Shown here: positions 11,841-21,579 of the stretch, in pieces
Position numbering within the stretch: position 1 is the stretch's first letter
Layout of the letters: each line of letters opens with the position of its first letter
NCBI RefSeq assembly: GCF_038396675.1
Contig: NC_088926.1
Location: 39,721,501 to 39,785,500 of the forward strand
Source: Hydra vulgaris
Taxonomy: Eukaryota; Cnidaria; Hydrozoa; Anthoathecata; Hydridae
Length of the DNA stretch: 64,000 nucleotides
Direction of reading: 5' to 3'
Made by a program: the position numbers and the translations under genes
The notes under the pieces: generated by a model
Told to the model about the DNA's origin: nothing
The model's database searches: none
Seen by the model: the letters and a program-made list of their open reading frames with translations, nothing else

Positions 11841-13591
11841 ATGGGAAAAGATTGTCGAGTGAAGCAACGTACACAAACTCACCGTAAAAGAAAAGGATTT
11901 ATTGGAAATCTTAATAAATCTGTGAACATTGATAGTGTTTCTGATAATGTTAGTATTGAGTTGCCAACAATTAATTTAAATGCTGCTAACAGCACTTGTG
12001 TTTTGGAACAAAATAATGAAAACTCACTTAATTTGTCAGCTTCGTCTCGAAAAGTTGAAGACTTAGAAGATACACTTGTTTTGAAACCTTGTATATCTGG
12101 TTATCGTATCATTGATGTTGCTGTTTTGGTTTCTGTTTTTACTTCTTATCTGTGTCCAGAATGTGGTAGTCCCACACTCTCATTAGGTGAGAGATATAAT
12201 AAACGACATGGTTTATCTTCCTTGTTATATCTTAAGTGTCAAAAAAAGATTGCAACTATCTTCATCAGTTCTACACCTCTATCAATGATAATAATAAAAA
12301 AGGATTTGATATTAATAAGCGAATAACTTATTGCATGCGACTTTTGGGCCATGGATATGCAGGCATAAAAAAGTTTTGCACTTTTATGAATTTACCTAAG
12401 CCTATGACCAAAAACAACTTTGAAAAACTACTGAAAATAATTGCAACAGCTGTTGAAACTGTAGCAGAACAAACAATGATAAATGCTGCAAATAAATTGC
12501 AAAAAACATCTTTGGCAACAACTGATATTTGTGTATCTTGCGATGGTGCATGGCACAAACGATGATATTCATCGCTGAATAGAGTCTTTTCTGTTATCTC
12601 TACTGTTAGTGGCAAAGTGTTAGATGTTGAAGTCATGTCTAGATATTGTAAAGGTTGTAGTATTAATCAAGACCTTCAAAAGTCTAATCCAAATGCTTAT
12701 GCACAATGGAGAAATTCCCATGTTTGTAAGTATAATTACCAAGGTTCTGCTGGTGGTTTGGAGCCAGAAGGAGCAAAACGTGTTTTTCAGCGTTCTATTG
12801 ATAAATGCCAGTTAAGATATATTCAATATTTAGGTAATGGAGACAGTAAAAGTTACGTGAATGTTAAAAGTACATACCCTGATATAGAAGTTGAAAAGCT
12901 GGAATGCGTTGGACATTATCAAAAGAGAGTTGGAACACGGCTGCGGAATTTAAAGAAAAGAGGAAAAGGCCTTGGTGGTAAAGGGCGTCTTACAGATGCG
13001 ACAATTGATCGCTTACAAAATTTTGTTGGAGTTGCAATCAGACAAAATGTAGGTAACCTAAAGGAAATGAAGGCAGGAGTGTTAGCATCGCTATTTCATG
13101 TGGCTTCATCGAAAAATAATAGTTTACATTTTCCACACTGCCCTACTGGTTCACACAGCTGGTGCAAATACGATGCTGATAAAATAAATAAAACAACAAC
13201 ATATAAGCCAGGACCGGGTTTACCAATGGACGTTATTATGAAAGTGAGATATATATTTGAAGAGTTAAGTAAAGACAGTGAGTTACAAAAATGTTTGCAC
13301 GGCAAAACACAAAATGATAATGAACCATTTAATAGAATGATTTGGGACCGTATACCAAAACAAACATTTGTCTCGCTTACCCAATTAGAAATTGGTGTAT
13401 ATAATGCTGTTGCTTACTTTAATATTGGAGCAAAAGCATCATTTGATATTTTTAAAGAACTGAACATTGAACCAGGCTTTCATATGATTGCAGGATGCAA
13501 AGTATTAAATAATGAAAGAAAAAGAAATGCTGAATATCGAATAAACCCTGATAATAAGTCAAGGCGGCAATTTTTACGTGCCAAAAAGTAA
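11841..13591 (+). pseudogene. Mutator-like transposase, one frameshift and one nonsense codon
   Basis: Start ATG 11841 (MGKDCRVKQRTQTHRKRKGF). Landmarks: a basic N-terminus, a GYRIIDVAVLVSVF motif, a CPECG zinc knuckle, CDGAWHKR (first acidic residue), LDVEVMSRYCKGC, IQYLGNGDSKSY (second acidic residue), LECVGHYQKRVGTRLRNLKK, then conserved KCLHGKTQNDNEPFNRMIWDR, matching the animal Mutator-like transposase domain family. A frameshift lies in an A7 run near 12243. A TGA at 12563-12565 follows WHKR, where relatives usually have glycine, so GGA to TGA is likely. The last ORF runs open to the TAA at 13591. This is close to an intact gene of roughly 580 codons. Confidence 0.8.
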
Positions 13592-14148
13592 AAAAAAAAA
13601 TGACAAAATAATTGAAAAAGATGGTGACTTGTATGTACCTGGTGGATTTTGAAAGTTTGGATTATTATTTTTACCTATTTTATGAATAAAATATTACTGT
13701 ATTTAAAGTTTTTACTTTAATCGAGCTTTTCTCAGAATTGCAATTTGTGGACGCCGGCCAATATATTTGGAGAACGGTATGATATTTTTTTATGAAATTT
13801 TCATGAAGTGTTGTCCATATTATACTCTATGATATGAATGGAATGGATTTTATTTAAATTTAAAAAAAAAGTTTTGGGTCAATAAAATGATAAAAAATTT
13901 GACCTTAAACTTCGGTCGTCCTGTTGAGGTGGTGAGAAAAAGTTATGAAAAATCTGTTCCACTCATATCATAGACCTGCCTTATAACAACACTATGGTTC
14001 AGTATGGAAAGGTGGAAATGACTCAATTTCTTTGTATTTTGGCCGGCGTAAAGTCATTTTTTGGTCATTTTAGTGGTATATTGTGGTTACTATGGCAACA
14101 ATATAAATTTAAAAAAAAAAAGTTAGTCCATTATTCTTAATTTAATAT
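13592..14148. other. 3' flank of the Mutator-like transposase
   Basis: Non-coding right part of the Mutator-like element. It contains a polyA-signal-like AATAAA near 13684 and two similar stretches mentioning TATGATATGAATGG / CATATCATAGA in opposite orientation (about 13830 and 13965). Nothing else is recognised. Confidence 0.4.
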
Positions 14149-15067
14149 AAGCATGTTACCAATAATCTTTTTTTTTTAAAATGCTTAGATTTAAAATCAG
14201 AGGGGGTACCCCCTTGAATGATACAGATGTTGGTACAATTTTATTTACAAGATTTGGACCAATATTTGTAAAATATTTATTGAATTCTTCTGAAATTAGT
14301 TTTTGACAAAATATATCGTTATTTTCAATAACAATTCGTTTAGGAAGAGAAGGTGAATTTAGTTTTTCTCTTCCCATTATGAGATTAATGATGGACCATG
14401 TTTTTTTGCTATCAAATTTGCATTTGTTAATTTGATTACTATAATATTTTTTTTTTTTTTTTTGCATTTTTAATGAGATTTTGGTAAAAAAATTTATAAT
14501 TTTTGTAATTTTTTTCATTATCATTGTTTCTATTTTTCAAAAATTTATTGTAGAGTTTTTGCTTTTTTTTTTGAGCACTTTAATAACGATTTATCCATCC
14601 ACGGATTAGCTATTGCTTTTGACTTAGTTGTTATTATCTCTTTTGGACAGGTTTCATTAAAGTACTCCAAAAATGTACTTAAAAAGGCATTGTAAGCTTC
14701 ATTAGTATCTACATTAGTATTTACATTAGTATTAGTACTACATAAGTATCTACATTAGTATTTACATTTATATACGTTGTTCCATGTTTCTTGTTTTAGT
14801 CTACTTGTTAATTTATTAGTGTTACTTAATTTTAAATTTCGTTTTTTTAAATGTATAATTTTTGAATGACAATCAGACATAGATTTAAAGTTTTTTATTT
14901 TTATGAATATCGGGAAATGATCGCTAATATTTGTCAAAAATATACCGGTTTCAAATGTCGTTTCTAAATAATTATTGATAAAAATATAGTTTATATAGTA
15001 AATATAGTAAATATATAGTAATTTATATAGTAAATACAGTTTCTCTACATTCAAAATAAAAGTCAGG
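14149..15067 (-). pseudogene. Jockey/CR1-like LINE, endonuclease C-terminus and linker
   Basis: Minus-strand remnants continuing the LINE at 9541-11430. The ORF 15072-14755 carries the end of the APE-type endonuclease (NISDHFPIFIKI). The ORF 14524-14156 carries the linker (KTWSIINLIMGREK, FNKYFTNIGPNL) typical just upstream of the RT. The endonuclease N-terminus is absent, so the copy is 5' truncated at ~15067, where TAAATATAG repeats occur. Frames are interrupted between the two ORFs. Confidence 0.8.
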
Positions 15068-16670
15068 AACAAAAACAGCTGGTTATTGATTGTAATATCA
15101 CAAAGTTTTTAGTTGAATCTCAAGGTTTTAAAGATTTTGTTCATAGTTTTGATCCCCGTGCTAATATAAAAGTAGGACAACATTTTCTAAGTTATCTATG
15201 ATGTATCGGAATATGAAGGCAACATTAGATAAAAAGTTGACAATTGAACTTAAATGTAAATGGGTAGGATTTACCACTGATTGCTGGACCTCTAGAGCAG
15301 TAGGTTTATTTATTACTTTAACTCTGCATTACATTGCTGATAATTACACTTTGAGAAAGGTTTTTATTAGCTGTGAAGAGTTTTCAGAACGCCATACGGC
15401 TCAACATATTGCTAATGGAATAGACAAAATGATTGAGTCAGTAGTCGGCTTGAAAGCAAAACAAAAAGTGATGGTAACTGGTGCTGCAAGCAACATGATA
15501 AAAGCAATGACGTTTTCAAAGCATGTAACTTATGCTAATTTGTGTTACAATCATAGGAATAATACTTGTTTAGGTAGAGCATTAAAAACAATGAAACAAA
15601 ATTTTAACTGAAGAGGTTAATGAAACTCAAGATGCTCTTGACATCTGCATAAAACTTTCTTCTAAAACTCATCAATCATTCTAAACTTGTAAAGAAGTTA
15701 AAAAAGAATGCAATAAACCTGATGGTTGGTTTTTTTAACTTACTTTGTGCCTAAATTTCTATTCATAATATTAAATTAATTGTAATATAACATGATATTT
15801 GCTTCTTTTATAGTGCCTTATGTTAATGTAATCGCTCCCGTTAAAAATGCGATGGATCAACCACAGCATGATGAAAGAACCGATATTGAGTCTATTAGAG
15901 ACTTAGAAGCTGTCTCAGAGTTACAAAAAATAATTCCTGATGCTAGACACTTTGATATATTGAATCAAATTTTACCGATCTTGACAGAATTTAAAAAAGT
16001 AAGTGAAATGCTTTCAGCTGATAATGTTCCGACGATTCAAAGTGTTACAGCAGCTTTTTATAACATTACCGTGCACCTTACAAATAAAAAAAAATGAAGA
16101 TGTTTTTTTATTACCGAGCATAAAAGTTTTCATTGAATCTTTGCTTACTGAAATTGAAAATAAAGTGCCAAAATGCGGTTCAGAGGATTTTAGTAACAGA
16201 GTTGCACATTTTCTACACCCATATTATCGAGAAGCTGTTTTAGAAAAATTTGAAGTAAGTTTAACTATAAATTTTATTATAAAAACTTAAAAAGTATTAC
16301 AACATTGTGCTTTTTTTTAGTGTTTTTGAATCATGTTAAAGATATTACAATGGGAGATATGTCTTTAATTGAAGAGGAAATGTCCTCTTTTTTTTCAATG
16401 CCAAAGCCTGTCACCAGAGGCAACGCAAACGTTTAAACCTGGTGGAAAGGCAGTTTAAAGGTTCTTCCAATCTTGGCTAAAATTTCCAGATCCATATTTT
16501 GCATTCCTGCATCAAGTTCTCCGTCTGAAAGGGTTTTCAGTTCGTCAGGAAGTATCGTAACGTTTAGCAGAGAAAACCTTTGCACTGACACAATAAGACA
16601 ATTGGTATTTTGCAATGCCAACTTTGAGAGTATTAGTGAAAAACTGGAAATTGAACGATTCTGTAAATGA
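15068..16670 (+). pseudogene. hAT-1 transposase, catalytic and C-terminal part
   Basis: Continues the BED exon after the LINE. It shows KSQEQKQLVIDCNITKF, a frameshift near 15197, then FTTDCWTSRAVGLF (first catalytic acid), VTGAASNM where family members have aspartate (VTDxASNM), so D to G, and CYNHRNNTCLGRAL in place of the usual CxxHxLN. Further pieces follow: 15810-16096 (VPYVNVIAPVK to LTNKKK), 16097-16250, and after an acceptor at ~16320 the dimerisation end IPASSSPSERVFSSSGSIVTFSR, finishing at 16670. Several stops and frameshifts plus a lost catalytic residue make it dead. Confidence 0.85.
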
Positions 16671-16754
16671 ATAAGAAGAAGAGTGATAGCTTTTATTTTT
16701 ATACAATGGACAACTCTGTCTTGGTGTTTTAATATTATTTTGTTTGCTTTTAAA

Positions 16755-17370
16755 AATATAGATTTTATCTCATTTGCATTTATTTTAATTTTCAATATTT
16801 CTTTGTTTACATTTAAAAATATACATATGTATTTTGTTGTATCTTTTAATTAACGGCCGTTAACGGAGTTTAACGGGCGTTAAAATATGTTTATATTAAC
16901 TGCCGTTAATAAATTTCAACGTAACAGGTTTTAACGAAAATTTCGTTAATTTTTTCTTACGAAACGGAAATTAACGGTTTTTTACGGACCGCCTAACGCC
17001 CATGCTTACTAATAATTTGTTCTTAAGGAGTGATTTAAAATTAAGCAAAAACGTGAAAAAAGATGAAATGTGAAATTTCGAAATAAAATGCTTCTGATTT
17101 TATTTGATTTGCAACTATTTTAATTTTCAATATTACTTTGCTTACATTTAAAAGTATACATAGTGTTTTGTTGTATCTTTTAATTAACTCTAACCCTTTA
17201 ACGTCCGTTAAAATAAGTTTACAGCCGTTAATGGAAAACGGCCGTTAATAAATTTCAACGTAACGGATTTTAACGGAAATTTCGTTAATTTTTTAAACGC
17301 AACGCAAATTAACGGTTTTTTACGGACCGCCTAACGCCCATGCTTACTAATAATTTGTTCTTAAGGAGTG
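16755..17370. repeat. hAT-1 3' terminus, tandemly duplicated
   Basis: Two copies of a ~200-bp block dense in GTTAACGG/CCGTTAA motifs and ending ACGGACCGCCTAACGCCCAT: copy 1 to ~17003 and copy 2 to ~17341, each followed by GCTTACTAATAATTTGTTC. The offset is about 330-340 bp. The 54-bp flank after copy 1 (ATTTAAAATTAAGCAAAAACG, 17033) recurs at 18361. The CATGGGCGTTAGG end, read from the other strand, looks like a hAT terminal inverted repeat. Confidence 0.75.
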
Positions 17371-19199
17371 ACATAAAGTCATAAACTCTATTAATATGTT
17401 GCAAACACATTTACTACTACTTGTTTATTTAGCCTATCAGAAGAAAAAACAACAAAAAAACTTAATCAAACTTTTAAAATACATTTAAAAGTTAAATAAT
17501 TTGAATTCAAATAAGAAAGTAACTAATTGTCGACTACATACTGAGATAGTAAGTACAAACTAAAGTACAAGGAGTACTGCTACATCGACTAATGGTTTGG
17601 GTTCAGGCAGCAAGCATTTTTTTTTTCATTATGGAAAATTAAAGCGCAAATTTTAAGATTTGAAGCGCACAAAATATGTTATGAATTTGGTCTTTAGATA
17701 TTATCCCCGTAACAAATATAGTAAATTGTAGGATTGACTTAGGGAAAACAGAACATCAAATAACTCAAAATACTCAAATTTTTTCTATTAAAGTCTATTA
17801 TTATACTCTACTATTAAAGTTAAACTTTCTTATCATTTTTACTTATCTCTACTTCTAAAGTCCAATTTTTTACTAAAGCTGTTTAAATTAAATAGAAACA
17901 AGTCACGACAACCTTACTAAATTTCTTGATGTTTTTCTTCAATAAAATCTTTATATTCCAAACATTTATATTTAAGAGAGCTATACAAGTTTTAGAAAAG
18001 TATATAAGTAATTTTTTAGCTTATATTATTTTATTATATTTTTTACTTGGTTATAAGAAAAATAATTTAAATTATTTTTTTGTAATTTATTATAAAATGA
18101 CGGTTCAATTCTGCTACTTAAGAAGAGAGAAAACGAAGGCATATTTTAAATGTAAAAGAAACCAGTGATTAAAGTAAACATTCTGAAAAGTCTATTTGTT
18201 AGTGGTAAAAAAAAGTTCTTAAATTGTTGGTAATAAAAACTTTTTACAAAAAAATTAAAAACCATTAAAAAAAATAATTTTAACTTAAAATAATTGTTTC
18301 ACTATTTATTAACATTTTATATTTTAAACATTTTGATCAATTAAGAAAAATTTGAAGGTGATTTAAAATTAAGCAAAAACGTCAGATGAAATGTGAAATT
18401 TCGAAATAAAAAGCTTCTGAGAAAAATTCTTCTTAACCATCGAGTTTATTTATTTTGTTGACTACGAATATTTTTTAAAGAAACAATGGCGAGAACCTTA
18501 AAAAATTATTTTTTATTAACATTAATTTGTGTAAAAAGTGTTTAAAAAGTGAAAATCTGACATAAAAATAATTTTATTTTTTTTTATTATAAAATTAAGT
18601 TTTTTCAAAAATCAATCAAATCAAAAACTTATGACTTTATTTTAAATATAATACGATACTATTTGAAAAGAAATTGATAATAAAATAAAAAAATTAAATA
18701 TTTTATTTAATTTGCATATTTGTTAAAAATTCTTAAACATTATAAAAAGTATACATAAAATATTTAACAAATATTTATTAACAATATAATTTAAAAAATT
18801 ATATATTAATAACATAATTAGTAAAAGCTGTAAATATAAAAATATTTAAAAAAAAAAACAATAATAAATTATGTACCGTAATTTATCATTACACAAGTAT
18901 AATGTTATTAATATTAATACTAAAAAAAAATTATAAAAATTTGTATATCATACTAACAGTTATTTTTAATAATTTATATTATAATTTTACCTAATAATAT
19001 ATTTGAAAACGAATTATTTATGGGATATTTTATTAAAAATTTAAACTTTAAATTATAAATCTAATTAACAAGTAAAACTAATGTGTGTATTTAAAAACGT
19101 ATTTATTATAAACTAGTACATTAAATATTTTATTAGTTATTTATAGTTATTGTTTTTATTTAATATATATTTAAGGCATTAAATTATTTATCGTGTTGT
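17371..19199. other. AT-rich spacer
   Basis: Contains a single 42-bp-minisatellite relic at 17572-17612 (GGAGTACTGCTACATCGACT) and the repeat of the hAT flank at 18361-18412. Otherwise very A/T-rich with no supported gene. ORFs here are composition-driven. Confidence 0.5.
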
Positions 19200-19625
19200 A
19201 AAGTTTTTTTAATTCATCGAGATTATAAAAGTTATTTGGACGGTACCTGATCTCAAACTTCTTGATATTCGAACAACGAATCCATTCATAAATTATTTTA
19301 ATAAAATCAATGTCATCGTCAAGATCAAGATTTATTTCTTCACTAAGATTAAAGCAAGGAAGGAAGCTTTATTCAAAATCTTTTTTTGTTATCGAATGAT
19401 TTGAGATCCATATCTTCAAATTTTCAATCTTATCTTTCGTTTCCATCGGTCAAAATTAATTAGACGATAAAGGAAGACACCGCTAAAATCAGTTAAACCG
19501 TGAACATTAGTTGAACATTGTATTAAAAGTTTTTTTTCTTTATCACTTAAAATATTTTTATCAACACGTAACCACATTACCTTTCTTCCAGATTTTATGT
19601 AATAATTTACAAATAATTTTTGCAA
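19200..19625 (-). pseudogene. Possible coding remnant of unknown family
   Basis: On the minus strand, three neighbouring open pieces have normal amino-acid composition: 19625-19416 (WLRVDKNILSDKEKKLLIQC...NVHGLTDFSGVFLYRLINF), ~19437-19366 (ENLKIWISNHSITKKDFE), and ~19360-19180 (NLDLDDDIDFIKIIYEWIRC). They are offset by frameshifts and a stop. No domain is recognised. Confidence 0.3.
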
Positions 19626-19674
19626 AAAGCTTTGTAAGAAGTTTTTCTATCGTCAATCAAAAGAGGAGGCTGAA

Positions 19675-20045
19675 TAAGTGCGAATTTCATAACTGCGAAC
19701 TTCATAAGTGCGAAGCAGTTGCAAAGACTGGCATAAGTGCGAACTGGCACAAGCGCGAACTGGCTTAAGTGCGCCAAAAGAATTTGCAAACATTGGCATA
19801 AGTGCGAATTGGCATAAGTGCGAACTGGCATAGGTGCGAATTGGCATAAGTGCGAACTGGCATAGGTGCGAATTGGCATAAGTGCGAACTGGCATAAGTG
19901 CGAAGTGGCACAAGCGCGAACTGGCATAGGTGCGCCGAAATATTTTATAAACATTGGCATAAGTACGAATCGGCATAAGTGTGAACTAGCATAAGTGCAA
20001 ATCAATTGCAAACATTGGCATAAGTGCGAATTGGCATAAGTGCAA
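19675..20045. repeat. 16-bp-unit minisatellite (CATAAGTGCGAACTGG)
   Basis: About 20 diverged units of GCATAAGTGCGAA[CT]TG, arranged in a higher-order pattern punctuated by GCGCC-AAA-GAATTTGCAAACATTGG. The same array with the same punctuation occurs at 36345-36560 in the opposite orientation. Confidence 0.93.
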
Positions 20046-20177
20046 AAAAGTCAGAATTATTATTGTGAAAATAAAAGTCACTGATAACTGATAGAGAGCC
20101 AAGATGGGTCCCGGGGCAAATTTATTTATGGGCCCTATCTTGGCTGAAAATGAGCACCATGTAATGCCAAATCAGCT

Positions 20178-20253
20178 ACTTTTTTTTTTCTCCCATTTTA
20201 TGGGAGAAAAAAAAAAGTTTCTTTAAGAGTCCTGCTCCGGACTCTTAAAGAAA
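20178..20253. repeat. Two abutting perfect hairpins
   Basis: Hairpin 1: a 19-bp stem of A-C-T10-CTCCCAT (20178-20196), loop TTT, mirrored arm 20200-20218. Hairpin 2: TTTCTTTAAGAGTCC (20218-20232), loop TGCTCC, GGACTCTTAAAGAAA (20239-20253). They share one base. Upstream, GCCAAGATGGG (~20098) and CCCTATCTTGGC (~20133) form a third, weaker inverted pair. Probably the terminus of a transposon or a structured RNA. Confidence 0.8.
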
Positions 20254-21234
20254 GCCGGGCCCCAGGACAACACACCCGCCTAATCCTCACTCTATACGGC
20301 CATGCCGATAACCGCTGAAATAACCACTGAGTGGATACTTAATTAAATTTTTACAACTTTTATGTCAACTACATCAACATTACACTTCACATTTTGATTT
20401 TGCTATTGTTAAAGCAAACGGTATCCAATTACAACCAACCAAATGCTAAAAATTCAAAAATTAGTTTGAAGATGATATTCAACTCGTGCAAAAAATCAAA
20501 TAACGATTAATAATTTTTACACTGACCACAAATATTATTTTTAATTACATTATTGATGACCCGACGATTACCATTATTTGTAATGATCATTCTCTTTTAT
20601 ACTTTTTATTTTATTTCGGTACACTTAGTTAAAAACAGCAGGAAGATATGTCGAGCAGAACAGTAAGTATTATACCCTTATTGAAGGTTTTTTTAATTTT
20701 TAAGTTTCATTTTATAAAAGGTTTTATAAAAGCTTTTAAAAATAAATTATGCTCATAAAAATATTAGAATAATTTATTTATGCTATAATAAACATATTCA
20801 AAAAAAGCACTATTTTAATATTTGAAAAAACTTTTAAAAACTTTTCCTTTTGGGTTGCCATAAAGTACGTACGAAGTTATGGGTTTCCATAAAGTACGTT
20901 TGAAGTTATTTTTTATAAACATTTCTGGTTTTTGAAAGTTCATTCAAAAATTTAATAAAGCAAAAGAGAGCACAACCACAACTGATGTAAATAACACTAT
21001 AGTCATTAAATATTGATATTCATTAGAGTCATTCGAATAAACTCAAGTTTATTACAAAAATAGGCAAGAAGTTGTTCGTCAATATTTATAGTTTTATAGG
21101 TTAATAATAACCTATAGGTTATTTTAACCTATAATAATCGAACAACTATTTTATAATTGTCCTTAATAACACGTTATTGGTGGTAGCCAGTCGGTTTTCA
21201 AAATCTGTAGTATCAGTATTTTTTTATTTAAGAA
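20254..21234. other. AT-rich spacer with a MITE-end fragment
   Basis: GCCATAAAGTACGTACGAAG at ~20866 and TCCATAAAGTACGTTTGAAG at ~20894 are two tandem copies of the terminal motif of the 4113-4560 MITE family. CCTATAGGTTATTTTAACCTATA at ~21110 is a short palindromic tract. No gene seen. Confidence 0.5.
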
Positions 21235-21359
21235 TGAAGGCAACGACATCAAAAGAATTGATTAGTTAAGGCAAAAAACTGAGGAATATGTTATTAAAAA
21301 TAAAAATGACTTTATGTCGGCAGATGATGCTGTCGGCAGATGATGCTTTCGAAATGTTT

Positions 21360-21577
21360 ACATCAAAAACAACGATGTAAAACTTATTCCGTTTGCATCC
21401 ATTCTATCTATTGCTGGTAGAATATTTGTTTTTAAAATGAAGTCTGAAAATAAAGACGATTATAAATGCAATCATTATAGATGGAAAAATAATAAGAATA
21501 ATAAGTTCTAAGAATAGCAAAAAAGGTTTTAAAAAAACTTATTATCTTACCCAAACTACTATAGGCCAAAAACATTG
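21360..21577 (+). pseudogene. Unknown-family gene relic, left half (split by the Tigger element)
   Basis: Reads NVYIKNNDVKLIPFASILSIAGRIFVFKMKSENKDDYKCNHYRW in one frame, then after two stops and a frameshift KGFKKTYYLTQTTIGQKHY. The DDYxCxxxRWxN signature suggests a zinc-binding, FLYWCH-like fold, but I cannot name the family. It continues in frame across the TA target site of the inserted element at 24505 (KHY-IREF). Confidence 0.5.
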
Positions 21578-21579
21578 TA

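Larger units (their letters stand above)
11431..14148. mobile_element. Mutator-like DNA transposon inserted in the LINE
   Basis: The LINE coding sequence stops at ~14156 in the linker and resumes at 11427 in the RT on the same strand, so the segment between is an insertion. Flanks AAGCATGGT (11422-11430) and AAGCATGTT (14149-14157) match at 8 of 9 positions, fitting the 9-bp target duplication of Mutator-type elements. I could not see good terminal inverted repeats. The left end has TCGTGGTTTTAAG twice. The transposase gene lies inside on the plus strand. Confidence 0.7.
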
